Shown here: piece by piece, positions 40,187 to 48,748 of the stretch | Layout of the letters: each line of letters starts with the position of its first letter | Position numbering within the stretch: position 1 is the stretch's first letter | Assembly (NCBI GenBank): GCA_011742915.1 | Contig: JAAQTN010000005.1 | Span: forward strand, 1 to 64,000 | DNA length: 64,000 bases | Direction: 5' to 3' | DNA from: Billgrantia desiderata | Lineage (GTDB): Bacteria; Pseudomonadota; Gammaproteobacteria; Pseudomonadales; Halomonadaceae | Notes under the pieces: model-generated | Seen by the model: only the letters and a program-made list of their open reading frames with translations | What the model was told of the DNA's origin: nothing | The model's database searches: none | Program-made: the position numbers and the translations under genes

Positions 40187-41404
40187 TCAGTCGCGGTAGC
40201 GCTGCAGTACCAGGCAGGCATTGGTGCCGCCGAAGCCGAAGCTGTTGGAGAGCACGCGATCCACACTGACGCCGTCGCGCAGACGGGTCACGATATCGAA
40301 GCCGGCCGCCTGATCGTCGAGCTCTTCCACGTTCGCCGAGGCGGCAATGAAGCCGTGCTCCATCATCAGCAGGGAATAGATGGTCTCCTGCACGCCGGTG
40401 GCACCCAGGGAGTGGCCGGTCAACGACTTGGTGGAGCTCATGGGCGGGGTGGAGTCGCCAAAGACCTCGCGAATGGCCTTGAGTTCGGCCACATCGCCCA
40501 CCGGCGTCGAGGTGCCGTGGGTATTGATGTAGTCGATGGCGCCGTCGACGCCGGCCATGGCCTGACGCATGCAGCGTACCGCGCCCTCGCCGGAAGGGGC
40601 GACCATGTCGTGGCCGTCGGAGGTAGCACCGTAGCCGACCAGCTCGGCGTAGATCTTGGCCCCGCGTGCCTTGGCGTGTTCGAGTTCCTCGAGCACCAGC
40701 ATGCCGCCGCCGCCGGCGATGACGAAGCCGTCGCGGGCCTTGTCATAGGGGCGCGAGGCCTTTTCCGGTGTGTCGTTGTATTGGGTCGAGAGCGCGCCCA
40801 TGGCGTCGAACAGGCACGACAGCGTCCAGTGCTCCTCCTCGCCGCCGCCGGCGAAGACGATGTCCTGCTTGCCCAGTTGGATCTGCTCCATGGCGTTGCC
40901 GATGCAGTGGGCCGAGGTGGCGCAGGCGGAGGAGATCGAGTAGTTGACCCCCTTGATCTTGAACGGCGTGGCGAGACACGCCGAGACGGTGCTGCCCATG
41001 GTACGGGTGACCCGGTAGGGGCCGACCCGGCGCAGGCCCTTCTCGCGCATGACGTCGGCCGCTTCGACCTGGTTGGCGCTCGAGGCGCCGCCTGAGCCGG
41101 CGATGAGTCCTGTGCGCTCGTTCGATACCTGCTCGGGGGAGAGCCCGGCGTCCTCGATGGCCTGTGCCATGCTGACATAGGCGTAGGCCGCGGCATCACC
41201 CATGAAGCGGCGTAGCTTGCGGTCGATCAGGGCGTCGAGATCGATGTCCACGACCCCGGCGACATGGCTGCGAAAGCCAAGTTCAGCGTACTCCTCCTTG
41301 AAGCGAATGCCCGAGCGCCCATTCCGGAGCGCCTCGACGACCGCCTGCGGGTCGTTGCCCAGGCAGGATACGATGCCCAGGCCGGTGACTACCACTCGTC
41401 GCAT
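40187..41404 (-). CDS. fabB: Beta-ketoacyl-ACP synthase I
   Basis: Condensing enzyme needed to elongate unsaturated acyl chains made by FabA. The 405-residue thiolase-fold protein has the catalytic Cys161 in [10 protein letters not shown], His296 in [11 protein letters not shown] and His331 in [11 protein letters not shown]. The start [10 protein letters not shown] at 41404 has AGGAGG before it. Fourteen bases separate it from the upstream fabA stop, so fabA-fabB form one operon. Confidence 0.97.
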   Translation of the reverse strand: MRRVVVTGLGIVSCLGNDPQAVVEALRNGRSGIRFKEEYAELGFRSHVAGVVDIDLDALIDRKLRRFMGDAAAYAYVSMAQAIEDAGLSPEQVSNERTGLIAGSGGASSANQVEAADVMREKGLRRVGPYRVTRTMGSTVSACLATPFKIKGVNYSISSACATSAHCIGNAMEQIQLGKQDIVFAGGGEEEHWTLSCLFDAMGALSTQYNDTPEKASRPYDKARDGFVIAGGGGMLVLEELEHAKARGAKIYAELVGYGATSDGHDMVAPSGEGAVRCMRQAMAGVDGAIDYINTHGTSTPVGDVAELKAIREVFGDSTPPMSSTKSLTGHSLGATGVQETIYSLLMMEHGFIAASANVEELDDQAAGFDIVTRLRDGVSVDRVLSNSFGFGGTNACLVLQRYRD

Positions 41405-41418
41405 GGAAGCCTCCTGTA

Positions 41419-41934
41419 TCAGAAATTCGCGGTAGAGGTGAACAGACCGACGCGCAGATCGGTGGCCTGGTAGATATCGCGGCCATCGACCGACACGGTG
41501 CCATCGGCGATGCCGAGAATAAGACGCCGGGTGATGATGCGCTTGATGTCGATCTTGTAGGTGACCTTCTTGGCGTCGGGCAGGATCTGGCCGGTGAACT
41601 TCACCTCCCCACAGCCCAGGGCGCGGCCGCGTCCGGGATTGCCCAACCAGCCCAGGTAGAAGCCGACCAGTTGCCACATGGCATCGAGCCCCAGGCAGCC
41701 AGGCATGACCGGGTCGCCGGGAAAATGGCAGTCGAAGAACCACAGGTCGGGATGGATATCCAGCTCGGCGATCAGCTCGCCCTTGCCGAAGTCACCACCG
41801 TCCTCGTAGATGCGGGTGATGCGATCGAGCATCAACATGTTGGGCGCCGGCAGCTGGGCGTTGCCGGGGCCGAAAAGCTCGCCGCGGCTACATGCCAGCA
41901 GTTCTTCGCGTTCGAAAGAGTGTTGCTTGGTCAC
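41419..41934 (-). CDS. fabA: 3-hydroxydecanoyl-ACP dehydratase/isomerase
   Basis: Dehydrates 3-hydroxyacyl-ACP and isomerises trans-2 to cis-3-decenoyl-ACP, starting unsaturated fatty acid synthesis. The protein has [12 protein letters not shown] and the active-site region [19 protein letters not shown], with His70 and Asp84 if translation starts at GTG 41934 (171 residues, the family's size). Another GTG at 41952 would add six residues; neither has a strong ribosome site. Function is certain, the start is not. Confidence 0.94.
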   Translation of the reverse strand: MTKQHSFEREELLACSRGELFGPGNAQLPAPNMLMLDRITRIYEDGGDFGKGELIAELDIHPDLWFFDCHFPGDPVMPGCLGLDAMWQLVGFYLGWLGNPGRGRALGCGEVKFTGQILPDAKKVTYKIDIKRIITRRLILGIADGTVSVDGRDIYQATDLRVGLFTSTANF

Positions 41935-42088
41935 TGAGTCGTTCCGAGTCACAGTTGTAATGGGCCTTTCCGCATGCAGTGCAGCGGCGGCTTGGCGCAG
42001 AGCCGACCCGCCCGGGCGGCCCTGCCTAGTCTACTGGCCGTGGCCCTCGATTGCACGTCAGGCATGACGCGACCTTCACCACGGATTA

Positions 42089-42109
42089 AAGTGTCGGCGT
42101 CAAGTGTCG
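42089..42109. promoter_or_regulatory. Direct repeat AAGTGTCG upstream of fabA
   Basis: Two AAGTGTCG copies, 13 bases apart start to start, lie in the 245-base divergent region between fabA and the c-di-GMP gene. They could be an operator for either gene. No FadR-type or FabR-type palindrome was recognised. Confidence 0.3.
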
Positions 42110-42179
42110 ATACTGAATGCAGGGTCGATGCATTGCATGGGCGCACTTTACTCTCACCACCGTCATTGCGGGATCACAC

Positions 42180-44042
42180 ATGCGGCCATCCTCCGCCTTC
42201 AATCGACCGCTGCTCTGGGCTGCCATGGTAGCGCTGCCGGCCTGCATCTGGCTGCCCGACCCCGGTTTGCGGACGGTGGCGGTCGGTATCGTGGCTACCG
42301 GTCTGTGGGTGGCTTGGCGTCAGATCAAGCGCGATCGCCAGCACGCCGACCTGATGCAGCAGGCGCTGATGCTTTCCGAAGAGGGCGTGCAGATCACCGA
42401 TGCCGACAATCGCATCCTCGCCGTCAATCCCGCCTTTACCCGGATCACCGGCTTCACCGAAGACGAGATTCGCGGGCTCAATGCCGCCAGCCTGGCGGCG
42501 GCGCGTCATGATGCGGCCTTCTTCAAGCGTTTCTGGCAGACCCTGCACAGCAAGGGGCGCTGGGAGGGTGAAATCTGGAATCGGCGCAAGCAGGGGGACG
42601 AATTCCCCGAGTGGCTGCGGGTCAAGGCGGTGACCGACGGCCGCGGTCGCATCACTCATTATGTCGGTACCTTTACCGACATCTCGGTGCACAAGGCCCG
42701 TGAGCAGGACCTGCGGCGCATCGGCTTCGAGGATCCCCTCACCGGGCTACCCAACCGCCGCCGCCTGCACGACCTGATGACCTCGCGTCTGCGCCATCTG
42801 CGCGCCGGCGAAAGCCTCGACATGGCGATCATCGACATCGACGGTTTCAAGTCGGTCAACGACAGCCTGGGCGTGGAGCAGGGCGACCGCTTGCTGGCCC
42901 GCTTCGGCCAGCGTCTGGCGCACCATGTAGCGGGCGGTGTCGTGGGGCGTCTGGGCGGCGACGAATTCCTGGCCATTCGCACCACCACCTTCGACGATCA
43001 CGACAATTGGATCGCCGGCCTGCGTGACCACCTGGGAGAGCCGTTCGAGGTCGGCAGCAAGACCCTGCGTCTGGGACTCTCCATCGGCAGCTGTCGAGCA
43101 CCGGAGGATGGCAAGGAGTCCGGCGTGCTGTTTCAGCGCCTGGAGTCGGCGCTCTATTCCGCCAAGCGCCATGGGCGCAACGTCAGTCGGCGCTTTCGTC
43201 CGGCCCTCGACGTGCAGGACTCACCGCAGATGGCGCTGGTCTACAGCCTGCGCGACGCCCTGGCCAACGGCGAACAGCTCGAGCTCCACTACCAGACCCA
43301 GCATCGCGTGATGGACGGGGCCGTGGTCGGCATGGAGGCGCTGCTGCGCTGGCGGCACCCGGAGCACGGCATGGTCTCGCCCGGCGACTTCATCCCGTTG
43401 GCCGAACGCCACGGGCTGATGGGGCCGCTGGGCAACTGGGTGATCGACGAGGCGCTGGCGCAAATGGCGCGCTGGCGCGAGATGGGGCTCCCGCAGCTGC
43501 CGGTATGGATCAATATCTCGGCGATCCAGATGTTTCAGGGCGAACTGGAAGCGGCACTCGCCTCTGGCCTGGCCCGGCATGGCATCGAGCCCGCCCAACT
43601 GGGGCTGGAGCTCACGGAGTCGGTGCTGCTCGACGAGCGCGCCGGCGACATCGTGCCGCGGCTGGAAGCGCTGCGCGCCAAGGGGCATCGCATCGCCATC
43701 GACGACTTCGGTATGGGCTATTCATCGCTGAGCTATCTGAAGAACCTGCCGCTGGACAAGCTCAAGCTCGATCGCGCCTTCATCCACTCGCTGCCCGACG
43801 ATCCCGCCGATGCCGCCATCGTCAGCGCGGTGCTGGCCATGGCGCGTGGTCTGGCACTCGACGTGGTGGCCGAGGGCGTGGAAACCCGCGGGCAGCTCGA
43901 CTTTCTGCAGCGGGCCGGCTGCCGCCTGGTGCAGGGGTATCTCTACTCCCGGCCGGGGCCGGCGGAGGTGATCGAGGCCCAGTGGCAGGCGCTCAAGACC
44001 GATTCGGCGGGGCTGATGCTACGCGCCGAGCCCACTGCATAG
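42180..44042 (+). CDS. PAS-GGDEF-EAL cyclic-di-GMP protein
   Basis: Probably membrane-anchored c-di-GMP turnover enzyme of 620 residues. Two N-terminal hydrophobic stretches (about 9-25 and 31-46) are followed by a PAS domain (60-170). The GGDEF domain has GGDEF at 259-263 but no RxxD inhibition site five residues upstream. The EAL domain has EAL at 386-388, NIS, ELTES, IDDFGMGYSS, KLDRAF and AEGVET, so the phosphodiesterase residues look intact. Net activity cannot be read from sequence. The start at 42180 is preferred to 42117 because GGGA precedes it and the extra residues are not conserved-looking. The PAS lacks the cysteine motif of blue-light LOV domains. It converges on the methyltransferase gene. 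Confidence 0.9.
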   Translation: MRPSSAFNRPLLWAAMVALPACIWLPDPGLRTVAVGIVATGLWVAWRQIKRDRQHADLMQQALMLSEEGVQITDADNRILAVNPAFTRITGFTEDEIRGLNAASLAAARHDAAFFKRFWQTLHSKGRWEGEIWNRRKQGDEFPEWLRVKAVTDGRGRITHYVGTFTDISVHKAREQDLRRIGFEDPLTGLPNRRRLHDLMTSRLRHLRAGESLDMAIIDIDGFKSVNDSLGVEQGDRLLARFGQRLAHHVAGGVVGRLGGDEFLAIRTTTFDDHDNWIAGLRDHLGEPFEVGSKTLRLGLSIGSCRAPEDGKESGVLFQRLESALYSAKRHGRNVSRRFRPALDVQDSPQMALVYSLRDALANGEQLELHYQTQHRVMDGAVVGMEALLRWRHPEHGMVSPGDFIPLAERHGLMGPLGNWVIDEALAQMARWREMGLPQLPVWINISAIQMFQGELEAALASGLARHGIEPAQLGLELTESVLLDERAGDIVPRLEALRAKGHRIAIDDFGMGYSSLSYLKNLPLDKLKLDRAFIHSLPDDPADAAIVSAVLAMARGLALDVVAEGVETRGQLDFLQRAGCRLVQGYLYSRPGPAEVIEAQWQALKTDSAGLMLRAEPTA

Positions 44043-44069
44043 CGCCGAGCTAGCTGCATGGCGCTGGGC

Positions 44070-45347
44070 TCACTTCAGGGTGCCATGCCAGGACCACGCC
44101 GTGGGGCGCGCGCCGGGTTTGGCCAGCAGCAGCTGGCTGGTGCCGATGGTACGTTCGGTGAACCCCGCTTCGCAGTAGCACAGGTAGTAGCGCCACAGGC
44201 GAATGAAGCGCTCGTCGTAGCCCAGCCGCTGCACGGTATCCAGGTTGGCGTCGAAGCGGTGACGCCACTCGCGCAGCGTGCGGGCGTAGTGGGAGCCGAT
44301 CTCCTGCAGGGCCACCAGGTTGAGCGAGGTGCGCCGGGTCAGGCCGTCGAGTATGGCGCGGTGCGAAGGAAGAAAGCCGCCGGGGAAGACGTGGCGCTTG
44401 ATGAAGTCCACCTCCCGCCTGGCCGCCTCGTAGCGCTGGTCGCGAATGGTGATGGCCTGCAGCATGGCCATGCCGTCGTCCGCCAGCAGTCGATCCAGCG
44501 TGGCCAGGTAGGTGTCCAGGTACTGATGGCCGACGGCCTCGATCATCTCCACCGAGATCAGGCGGTCATAGCGGCCTTCGAGTTCGCGGTAGTCCCGTTG
44601 CAGCACCTCGACCCGGGACTCCAGGCCCGCTTCGCGCACGCGCTGCCGCGCATGCCGATATTGCTCGCCGGAAATGGTCGTGGTGGTGACCCGGCAGCCG
44701 CGGGTCAGAGCGGCATGGATGGCCAGGCCGCCCCAGCCGGTGCCGATCTCCAGCAGATGATGCTGCGGCTGCACGTCGAGTTGGGTCAGCAGCAGGTCGA
44801 GCTTGTGGGTCGAGGCCGCCTCCAGGCTGGCTTCCGGATGCGGGAAGACGGCGCTCGAATACATCCAATGACGCTGATCGAGGAACAGGGCGAAAAGCTC
44901 GTTGCCGATGTCGTAGTGAGCGGCAATGTTGCGCCGGGCGCGGCTTCGCGTGTTGCCCAGCAGTCGTTGGCCCAGGCTGGCCAGCCAGATGCCTGCCCGC
45001 GCCACTCGCGAGCCCACATCGCCGTCGAGCTGCTCCATGTTGATGGCACATAGCCGAATCAGGCTGACCAGGTCGTCGACGTCCCAGTCGCCGTCGACGT
45101 AGGCTTCGGCTGCGCCGAGGCTGCCCCCCAGCGCCAGCCGCCGCCATGCCCTCGCCCGACGCACCACCAGCGTGACCTGCAGCGGGCCACCCTGTCCCAA
45201 TCGGTGACACTGGCTGCCCTCGATCAATGTGATGGTGCCGCCCTCCAGGCTGCCGAGCTGAGCCAGCATGCGCGGCCGGAGCCAGCGTATCAGGGCCGAT
45301 TCGGATTCGGGCAGCGGCCGCTCGGGGTGAGTGCGGAGCATGTTCAC
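44070..45347 (-). CDS. Cfa-like SAM-dependent fatty-acyl methyltransferase
   Basis: Member of the cyclopropane-fatty-acyl-phospholipid synthase family, 425 residues. It has HYDIGNELFALFLD, the SAM motif LEIGTGWGG and ISVEMIEAVG. Aligned by eye to E. coli Cfa, Glu239 and Tyr317 are kept (Glu270, Tyr354), but Cys139 is Ser165 and His266 is Gln297. These four bind the bicarbonate base in E. coli Cfa, so a different outcome such as plain methylation is possible. The start is GTG 45347: AGGAG lies eight bases before it and it overlaps the DUF1365 stop (GTGA). It is the last gene of the putative light-regulated operon, where SDR, FAD oxidase and DUF1365 proteins may further convert its product. Confidence 0.88.
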   Translation of the reverse strand: MNMLRTHPERPLPESESALIRWLRPRMLAQLGSLEGGTITLIEGSQCHRLGQGGPLQVTLVVRRARAWRRLALGGSLGAAEAYVDGDWDVDDLVSLIRLCAINMEQLDGDVGSRVARAGIWLASLGQRLLGNTRSRARRNIAAHYDIGNELFALFLDQRHWMYSSAVFPHPEASLEAASTHKLDLLLTQLDVQPQHHLLEIGTGWGGLAIHAALTRGCRVTTTTISGEQYRHARQRVREAGLESRVEVLQRDYRELEGRYDRLISVEMIEAVGHQYLDTYLATLDRLLADDGMAMLQAITIRDQRYEAARREVDFIKRHVFPGGFLPSHRAILDGLTRRTSLNLVALQEIGSHYARTLREWRHRFDANLDTVQRLGYDERFIRLWRYYLCYCEAGFTERTIGTSQLLLAKPGARPTAWSWHGTLK

Positions 45348-46117
45348 GGCGTGGTCTCCTTGCGCTGTGGGTGGTCGTGGACGGGTACCCCCTTGGCCCA
45401 GAGCCTGAGTGCCTCGTAGTGGATGGCAGCGAGGGTCTTGAGATTCATCCAGGGCTGGCGTGCCAGGGCGGCGAGCAGCGCCGAGCGCGTCGCGGGGCGC
45501 ATCGTCAGGGTCAGACTGGCATCGAAGTGACGCTCTCCCTGACGCCAGGTCTCCATGTGCAGGGCCAGCGTCTCGCCCGGGGTGACGAAGCGCCAGCGGT
45601 AGGTCATGTCCAGCGGCATGAAGGGCGAGACATGCAGGCTCTTGGTGAACTCGGCGGCGTGGGCATGCCGCCCCGGCTCCACGGCACAGGCATAGCGAGT
45701 TCGCTCCCGCCATGGCGTGTTGGTCACCTCGCCCAGCACGGCGCCCAGGGCGCCGCCCTCCTCCTCGCGGTGATAGAGGTAGTAGAGCGAGATGGGGTTG
45801 AAGCCCGAGCCCAGCGTGCGCAGTTGGGTGAGCAGGCAGACCCGCCCTTGGGGCGCCTGGCCGAGCTGGCGGTACACCTCGGCCCGTGCCACCTCGGCCA
45901 GGGGTGGGGCGAACGGCGTCAGATAGTCCTCGCGACGAAAGCGGGCCAGGGCCGGGCGGCGGGCGCTGAAGCCCGGCACGCCGTCGAACAGCTCGGGAAG
46001 CTCGTCGAGGTCGAGCCACATCATCCACACCGCATATTCGAAGCGATGACGGCGGGGCAGGTGGCGACGATGCCGCAGCCTGCCATGGCAGACACGCGAG
46101 CGCGGATGGGCCGTCAT
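45344..46117 (-). CDS. DUF1365 protein
   Basis: The 257-residue protein belongs to the DUF1365 family by its motifs RVCLLTQLRTLGSGFNPISL-like core (GFNPISLYYLYH), EVTNTPWRERTRYA and KSLHVSPFMPLDMTYRW. No biochemical role is firmly assigned. It typically lies between an FAD-dependent oxidase and a Cfa-like methyltransferase, as here, so a role in fatty-acyl modification is inferred. ATG 46117 overlaps the stop of the upstream oxidase (ATGA), and its own stop overlaps the methyltransferase start. All three are therefore translationally coupled. Confidence 0.85.
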   Translation of the reverse strand: MTAHPRSRVCHGRLRHRRHLPRRHRFEYAVWMMWLDLDELPELFDGVPGFSARRPALARFRREDYLTPFAPPLAEVARAEVYRQLGQAPQGRVCLLTQLRTLGSGFNPISLYYLYHREEEGGALGAVLGEVTNTPWRERTRYACAVEPGRHAHAAEFTKSLHVSPFMPLDMTYRWRFVTPGETLALHMETWRQGERHFDASLTLTMRPATRSALLAALARQPWMNLKTLAAIHYEALRLWAKGVPVHDHPQRKETTP

Positions 46118-47454
46118 GGGCTGAGCGCTGCCATGCTGGGCGTGCCCAAGGCGCGCGTGCCGTTTTCGTCGCAGCCCAGCGCGTGGGCCACCCGCAGCGC
46201 GCTCCACACCCCGTCTTCGTGAAAGCCGTTGCGCCAGTAGGCGCCGCAGTAGTGGGTACGTAGTGGGCAGCTCGAGATCTCGCCATGCCGGGCCTGGGCG
46301 TGCTGACCGGCCAGGCTGAACTGAGGGTGGGCGTAGCGAAAGCGCCCCAGCACTTTGCCAGGGTCGATGGCGCCGGTGTCGTTGAGGGTGACGCAGAAGG
46401 TGTGCGGCGCCTCGAGCCGCTGCAGGATGTTCATGTTGTAGGTCACCGAAGCGCGAGCATCGTCGCCGCGACCGTCCAGGCGGTAGTTCCAGCTGGCCCA
46501 CGCGCGTGGGCGCCGCGGCAGCAGACGGGTGTCGGTGTGCAGTACCACTTCGTTGTCGGCGTAGGGCAGTGCGCCCAGCACCTCTCGCTCGGCCAGGCTG
46601 GCATCCTCGAGCAACCGCAGCGCCTCGTCGGCGTGGCAGGCCAGCACCACCTGATCGAACCCTTCCTGGCCCCGCGAGGTGGTCAGCACGACGCCGTTGG
46701 GGCGGCGGCGAATGCCTCGTACCGGCGTGGCGAGCCGGATCCGCTCGGCGTAGGGCGCCGTCAGGCCGGGGATGTAGGTGCGTGAACCGCCGACCAGGGT
46801 GTACCACTGGGGGCGCTGGCGCAGCGACAGCAGGCCGTGATGATGGAAGAAGCGAACGAAGAACAGCGCCGGCATGCGGCGCATCTCCCCCAGGCTTGCC
46901 GACCAGATGGCCGCGCCCATGGGCAGCAGGTAGCGGCGCTGGAAGTCGCTGCCGAAGCTCCAGGTGTCGAGATACTCGGCCAGGGTCAGCGCCGCCGGCA
47001 GCCGCTCGTACCTGAGGTCGTCGCTGGCCTGGCGATTGAAGCGCAAAATGTCGGCCAGCAGGCGGTAAAAGCGCGGGCTGGTGAGGTGGCGACGCTGCGC
47101 GAACAGCGAGCCGAGGGTATGGCCGTTGTATTCGAAGTCCCGCTGCGTCTCGTGCACGGAAAAGCTCATCTCGGTGGGCTGCACGGCCACGTCGAGCTGT
47201 GTGAGCAGGCGCTGGAAGTGCGGGTAGGTACGGTCGTTGAAGACGATGAAACCGGTGTCGATGGCGTAGTGGCGCCGGTCGAGTTCGACGTCCACGGTGG
47301 CGGTATGTCCGCCCAGCCGCTCCGCCGCCTCGAACAGGGTGACCTGATGACGGGAGCTGAGGTACCAGGCAGCGGCCATGCCGCTGATGCCGCTGCCCAC
47401 CACGGCGATGCGCTGGTTGGGAGCGGCCGGGCCGGGCTGAAACGAGGCGGTCAT
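46114..47454 (-). CDS. FAD-dependent amine-oxidase-like protein
   Basis: A 446-residue flavoprotein of the amine oxidase/phytoene desaturase type. The N-terminal dinucleotide motif is VVGSGISGMAAAWYL followed by the acidic end of the beta-alpha-beta unit (LFEAAERLGGHT). Other family regions are DTGFIVFNDRTYPHF, VVLACHADEAL and a C-terminal YCGAYWRNGFHEDG. It could oxidise or desaturate an acyl chain. Four gene neighbours on the same strand support a pathway with the methyltransferase and DUF1365 protein. Three bases separate it from the upstream SDR stop. Confidence 0.88.
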   Translation of the reverse strand: MTASFQPGPAAPNQRIAVVGSGISGMAAAWYLSSRHQVTLFEAAERLGGHTATVDVELDRRHYAIDTGFIVFNDRTYPHFQRLLTQLDVAVQPTEMSFSVHETQRDFEYNGHTLGSLFAQRRHLTSPRFYRLLADILRFNRQASDDLRYERLPAALTLAEYLDTWSFGSDFQRRYLLPMGAAIWSASLGEMRRMPALFFVRFFHHHGLLSLRQRPQWYTLVGGSRTYIPGLTAPYAERIRLATPVRGIRRRPNGVVLTTSRGQEGFDQVVLACHADEALRLLEDASLAEREVLGALPYADNEVVLHTDTRLLPRRPRAWASWNYRLDGRGDDARASVTYNMNILQRLEAPHTFCVTLNDTGAIDPGKVLGRFRYAHPQFSLAGQHAQARHGEISSCPLRTHYCGAYWRNGFHEDGVWSALRVAHALGCDENGTRALGTPSMAALSP

Positions 47455-47457
47455 GGG

Positions 47458-48243
47458 TCAGGTCTCCATGGCGGGATGACACACCAGCCGTTTGCCCAGG
47501 CGATAACGCAGCGGCGGCGGCAGCAAGCCGAGCAGGCGGAGGCCGTAGGTGAAGCGGCGGGGAAAGTGAATGTCGAGGCGACGCTTCTCCAGGCCGGTGA
47601 CGATGGCCTGGGCCGCCGCTTCGGCCGAAATTCGCATGGGCATGGCGAAGTCGTTGCGCGCGGTCAGCGGCGTGGCGACGAAGCCGGGATGTATCACGCT
47701 GACGTCGATGCCCTCATGGGCCAGGTCCAGGCGCAGCGACTCGAGATAGTGGCTCAGGGCGGCCTTCGAGGCGCCGTAGGCTTCGGCCCGCGGCAGCGCC
47801 AGGTAGGCCGCGGCGCTCGAGGTCGCCGCCAGCTGAGGGCGCCTGCCGGTCTGACGAGCCTGGCGCAGCAGCGGCAGCGCGGCGCTGATGCAATACACTG
47901 CACCGAAGAAGTTGACCGCAAAGACGCGCTCGACGAGAGCGCTGTCCAGGTGTGGCGCATCGAGGTATTCGCAGGTGCCGGCGTTTAGCACCGCCAGGTC
48001 GAGGCGACCGAAGAGATCGCCCAGGTGGCGACCGGCCGCTTCGACGGCGCCACGGTCGGTCACGTCGAGGGGCAGCGGCAAGGCATTGTTTCGACCCTCG
48101 CACAGCGCCTTGAGCGCCGGCTCGCTGCGGCCGCTCAGCGCGACCAGGTGGCCCCGGTCGAGCAGGCGCAGCGCCACGGCACGACCGATGCCCGAGGTGG
48201 CGCCGGTTAGCCAGATCCGCCGTGTTTCGTTGGGAGACGTCAT
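47458..48243 (-). CDS. Short-chain dehydrogenase/reductase
   Basis: A 261-residue classical SDR with cofactor motif TGATSGIG (13-20), NAG (87-89), catalytic Ser142/Ser143, Tyr156 and Lys160 (YGASK), and HPGFVATPLT. The active site is complete. Substrate unknown; context suggests a lipid or terpenoid intermediate. The start MTSPNETRR has GAGGAG before it. The frame is open upstream without similarity. Confidence 0.9.
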   Translation of the reverse strand: MTSPNETRRIWLTGATSGIGRAVALRLLDRGHLVALSGRSEPALKALCEGRNNALPLPLDVTDRGAVEAAGRHLGDLFGRLDLAVLNAGTCEYLDAPHLDSALVERVFAVNFFGAVYCISAALPLLRQARQTGRRPQLAATSSAAAYLALPRAEAYGASKAALSHYLESLRLDLAHEGIDVSVIHPGFVATPLTARNDFAMPMRISAEAAAQAIVTGLEKRRLDIHFPRRFTYGLRLLGLLPPPLRYRLGKRLVCHPAMET

Positions 48244-48272
48244 GCCTGCTCCTCGCTGCGTGAGCCCGTGCG

Positions 48273-48713
48273 CTAGTTCGCCATCCGTCGCTTCAGCCAG
48301 CGCACCATGCCGCCGAGGACGGGCAACTGCTCGTAGAGCATCACGCCGGCGTCGAAGTAGTCGCGATGGCGACTGACGCGCCCGGGATGACGGGTCGAGA
48401 AGGTCAGCTGCGAGCAGCCTTCCACGGCGACGGAGTTGCCCCCGGCCAGGCGCGGATGTCTCAACTGCATGGTCCAGGTGACATAGGCCTGTTGCTCCAC
48501 CCTCACGCTGTCGTGAAAGACGAAGCGGCACTCTGTCACGTTGTCGTACAGCTTGAGGAAGTGCGCCTCGAGCGCTTCTACCCCCTCGATCCGATGGAAT
48601 GGATCAATGAAGGTCACATCGCGAGTATATAACTCGTACAATAATTCTGTACAGTTTTTGTCTAGTTTGTTGAAAGCGGCGCAGAAGGCCGCCAGGGGGT
48701 CGTCCCGGTGCAT
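48273..48713 (-). CDS. NTF2-like/SnoaL-fold protein
   Basis: A 146-residue protein with a nuclear-transport-factor-2 cone fold signature: DVTFIDPFHRIEG and LEAHFLKLYDN, then a C-terminal DYFDAGVMLYEQLPVLG. Similar proteins accompany SDR, FAD oxidase, DUF1365 and Cfa genes in light or singlet-oxygen operons. The fold may bind a hydrophobic ligand; no activity can be stated. GGAG precedes ATG 48713. Codons for residues about 17-31 are unusually AT-rich (TTA, TTG, TAT) for this genome. Confidence 0.75.
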   Translation of the reverse strand: MHRDDPLAAFCAAFNKLDKNCTELLYELYTRDVTFIDPFHRIEGVEALEAHFLKLYDNVTECRFVFHDSVRVEQQAYVTWTMQLRHPRLAGGNSVAVEGCSQLTFSTRHPGRVSRHRDYFDAGVMLYEQLPVLGGMVRWLKRRMAN

Positions 48714-48748
48714 GGCGATATCTCCGTGGTCGAGGGTAATGCGTGTGG

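Noticed and set aside
41953..42179. FadR or FabR operator in front of fabA
   Set aside because: No matching palindrome; only a short direct repeat was found.
42180..43000. PAS domains of the two c-di-GMP proteins as LOV photoreceptors for the light operon
   Set aside because: Neither contains the NCRFLQ-type cysteine motif.
48635..48653. CGTACA-N7-TGTACA as a third certain LitR operator
   Set aside because: It is inside a coding sequence and TGTACA occurs in other genes of the window, so it is reported only as a weak finding.
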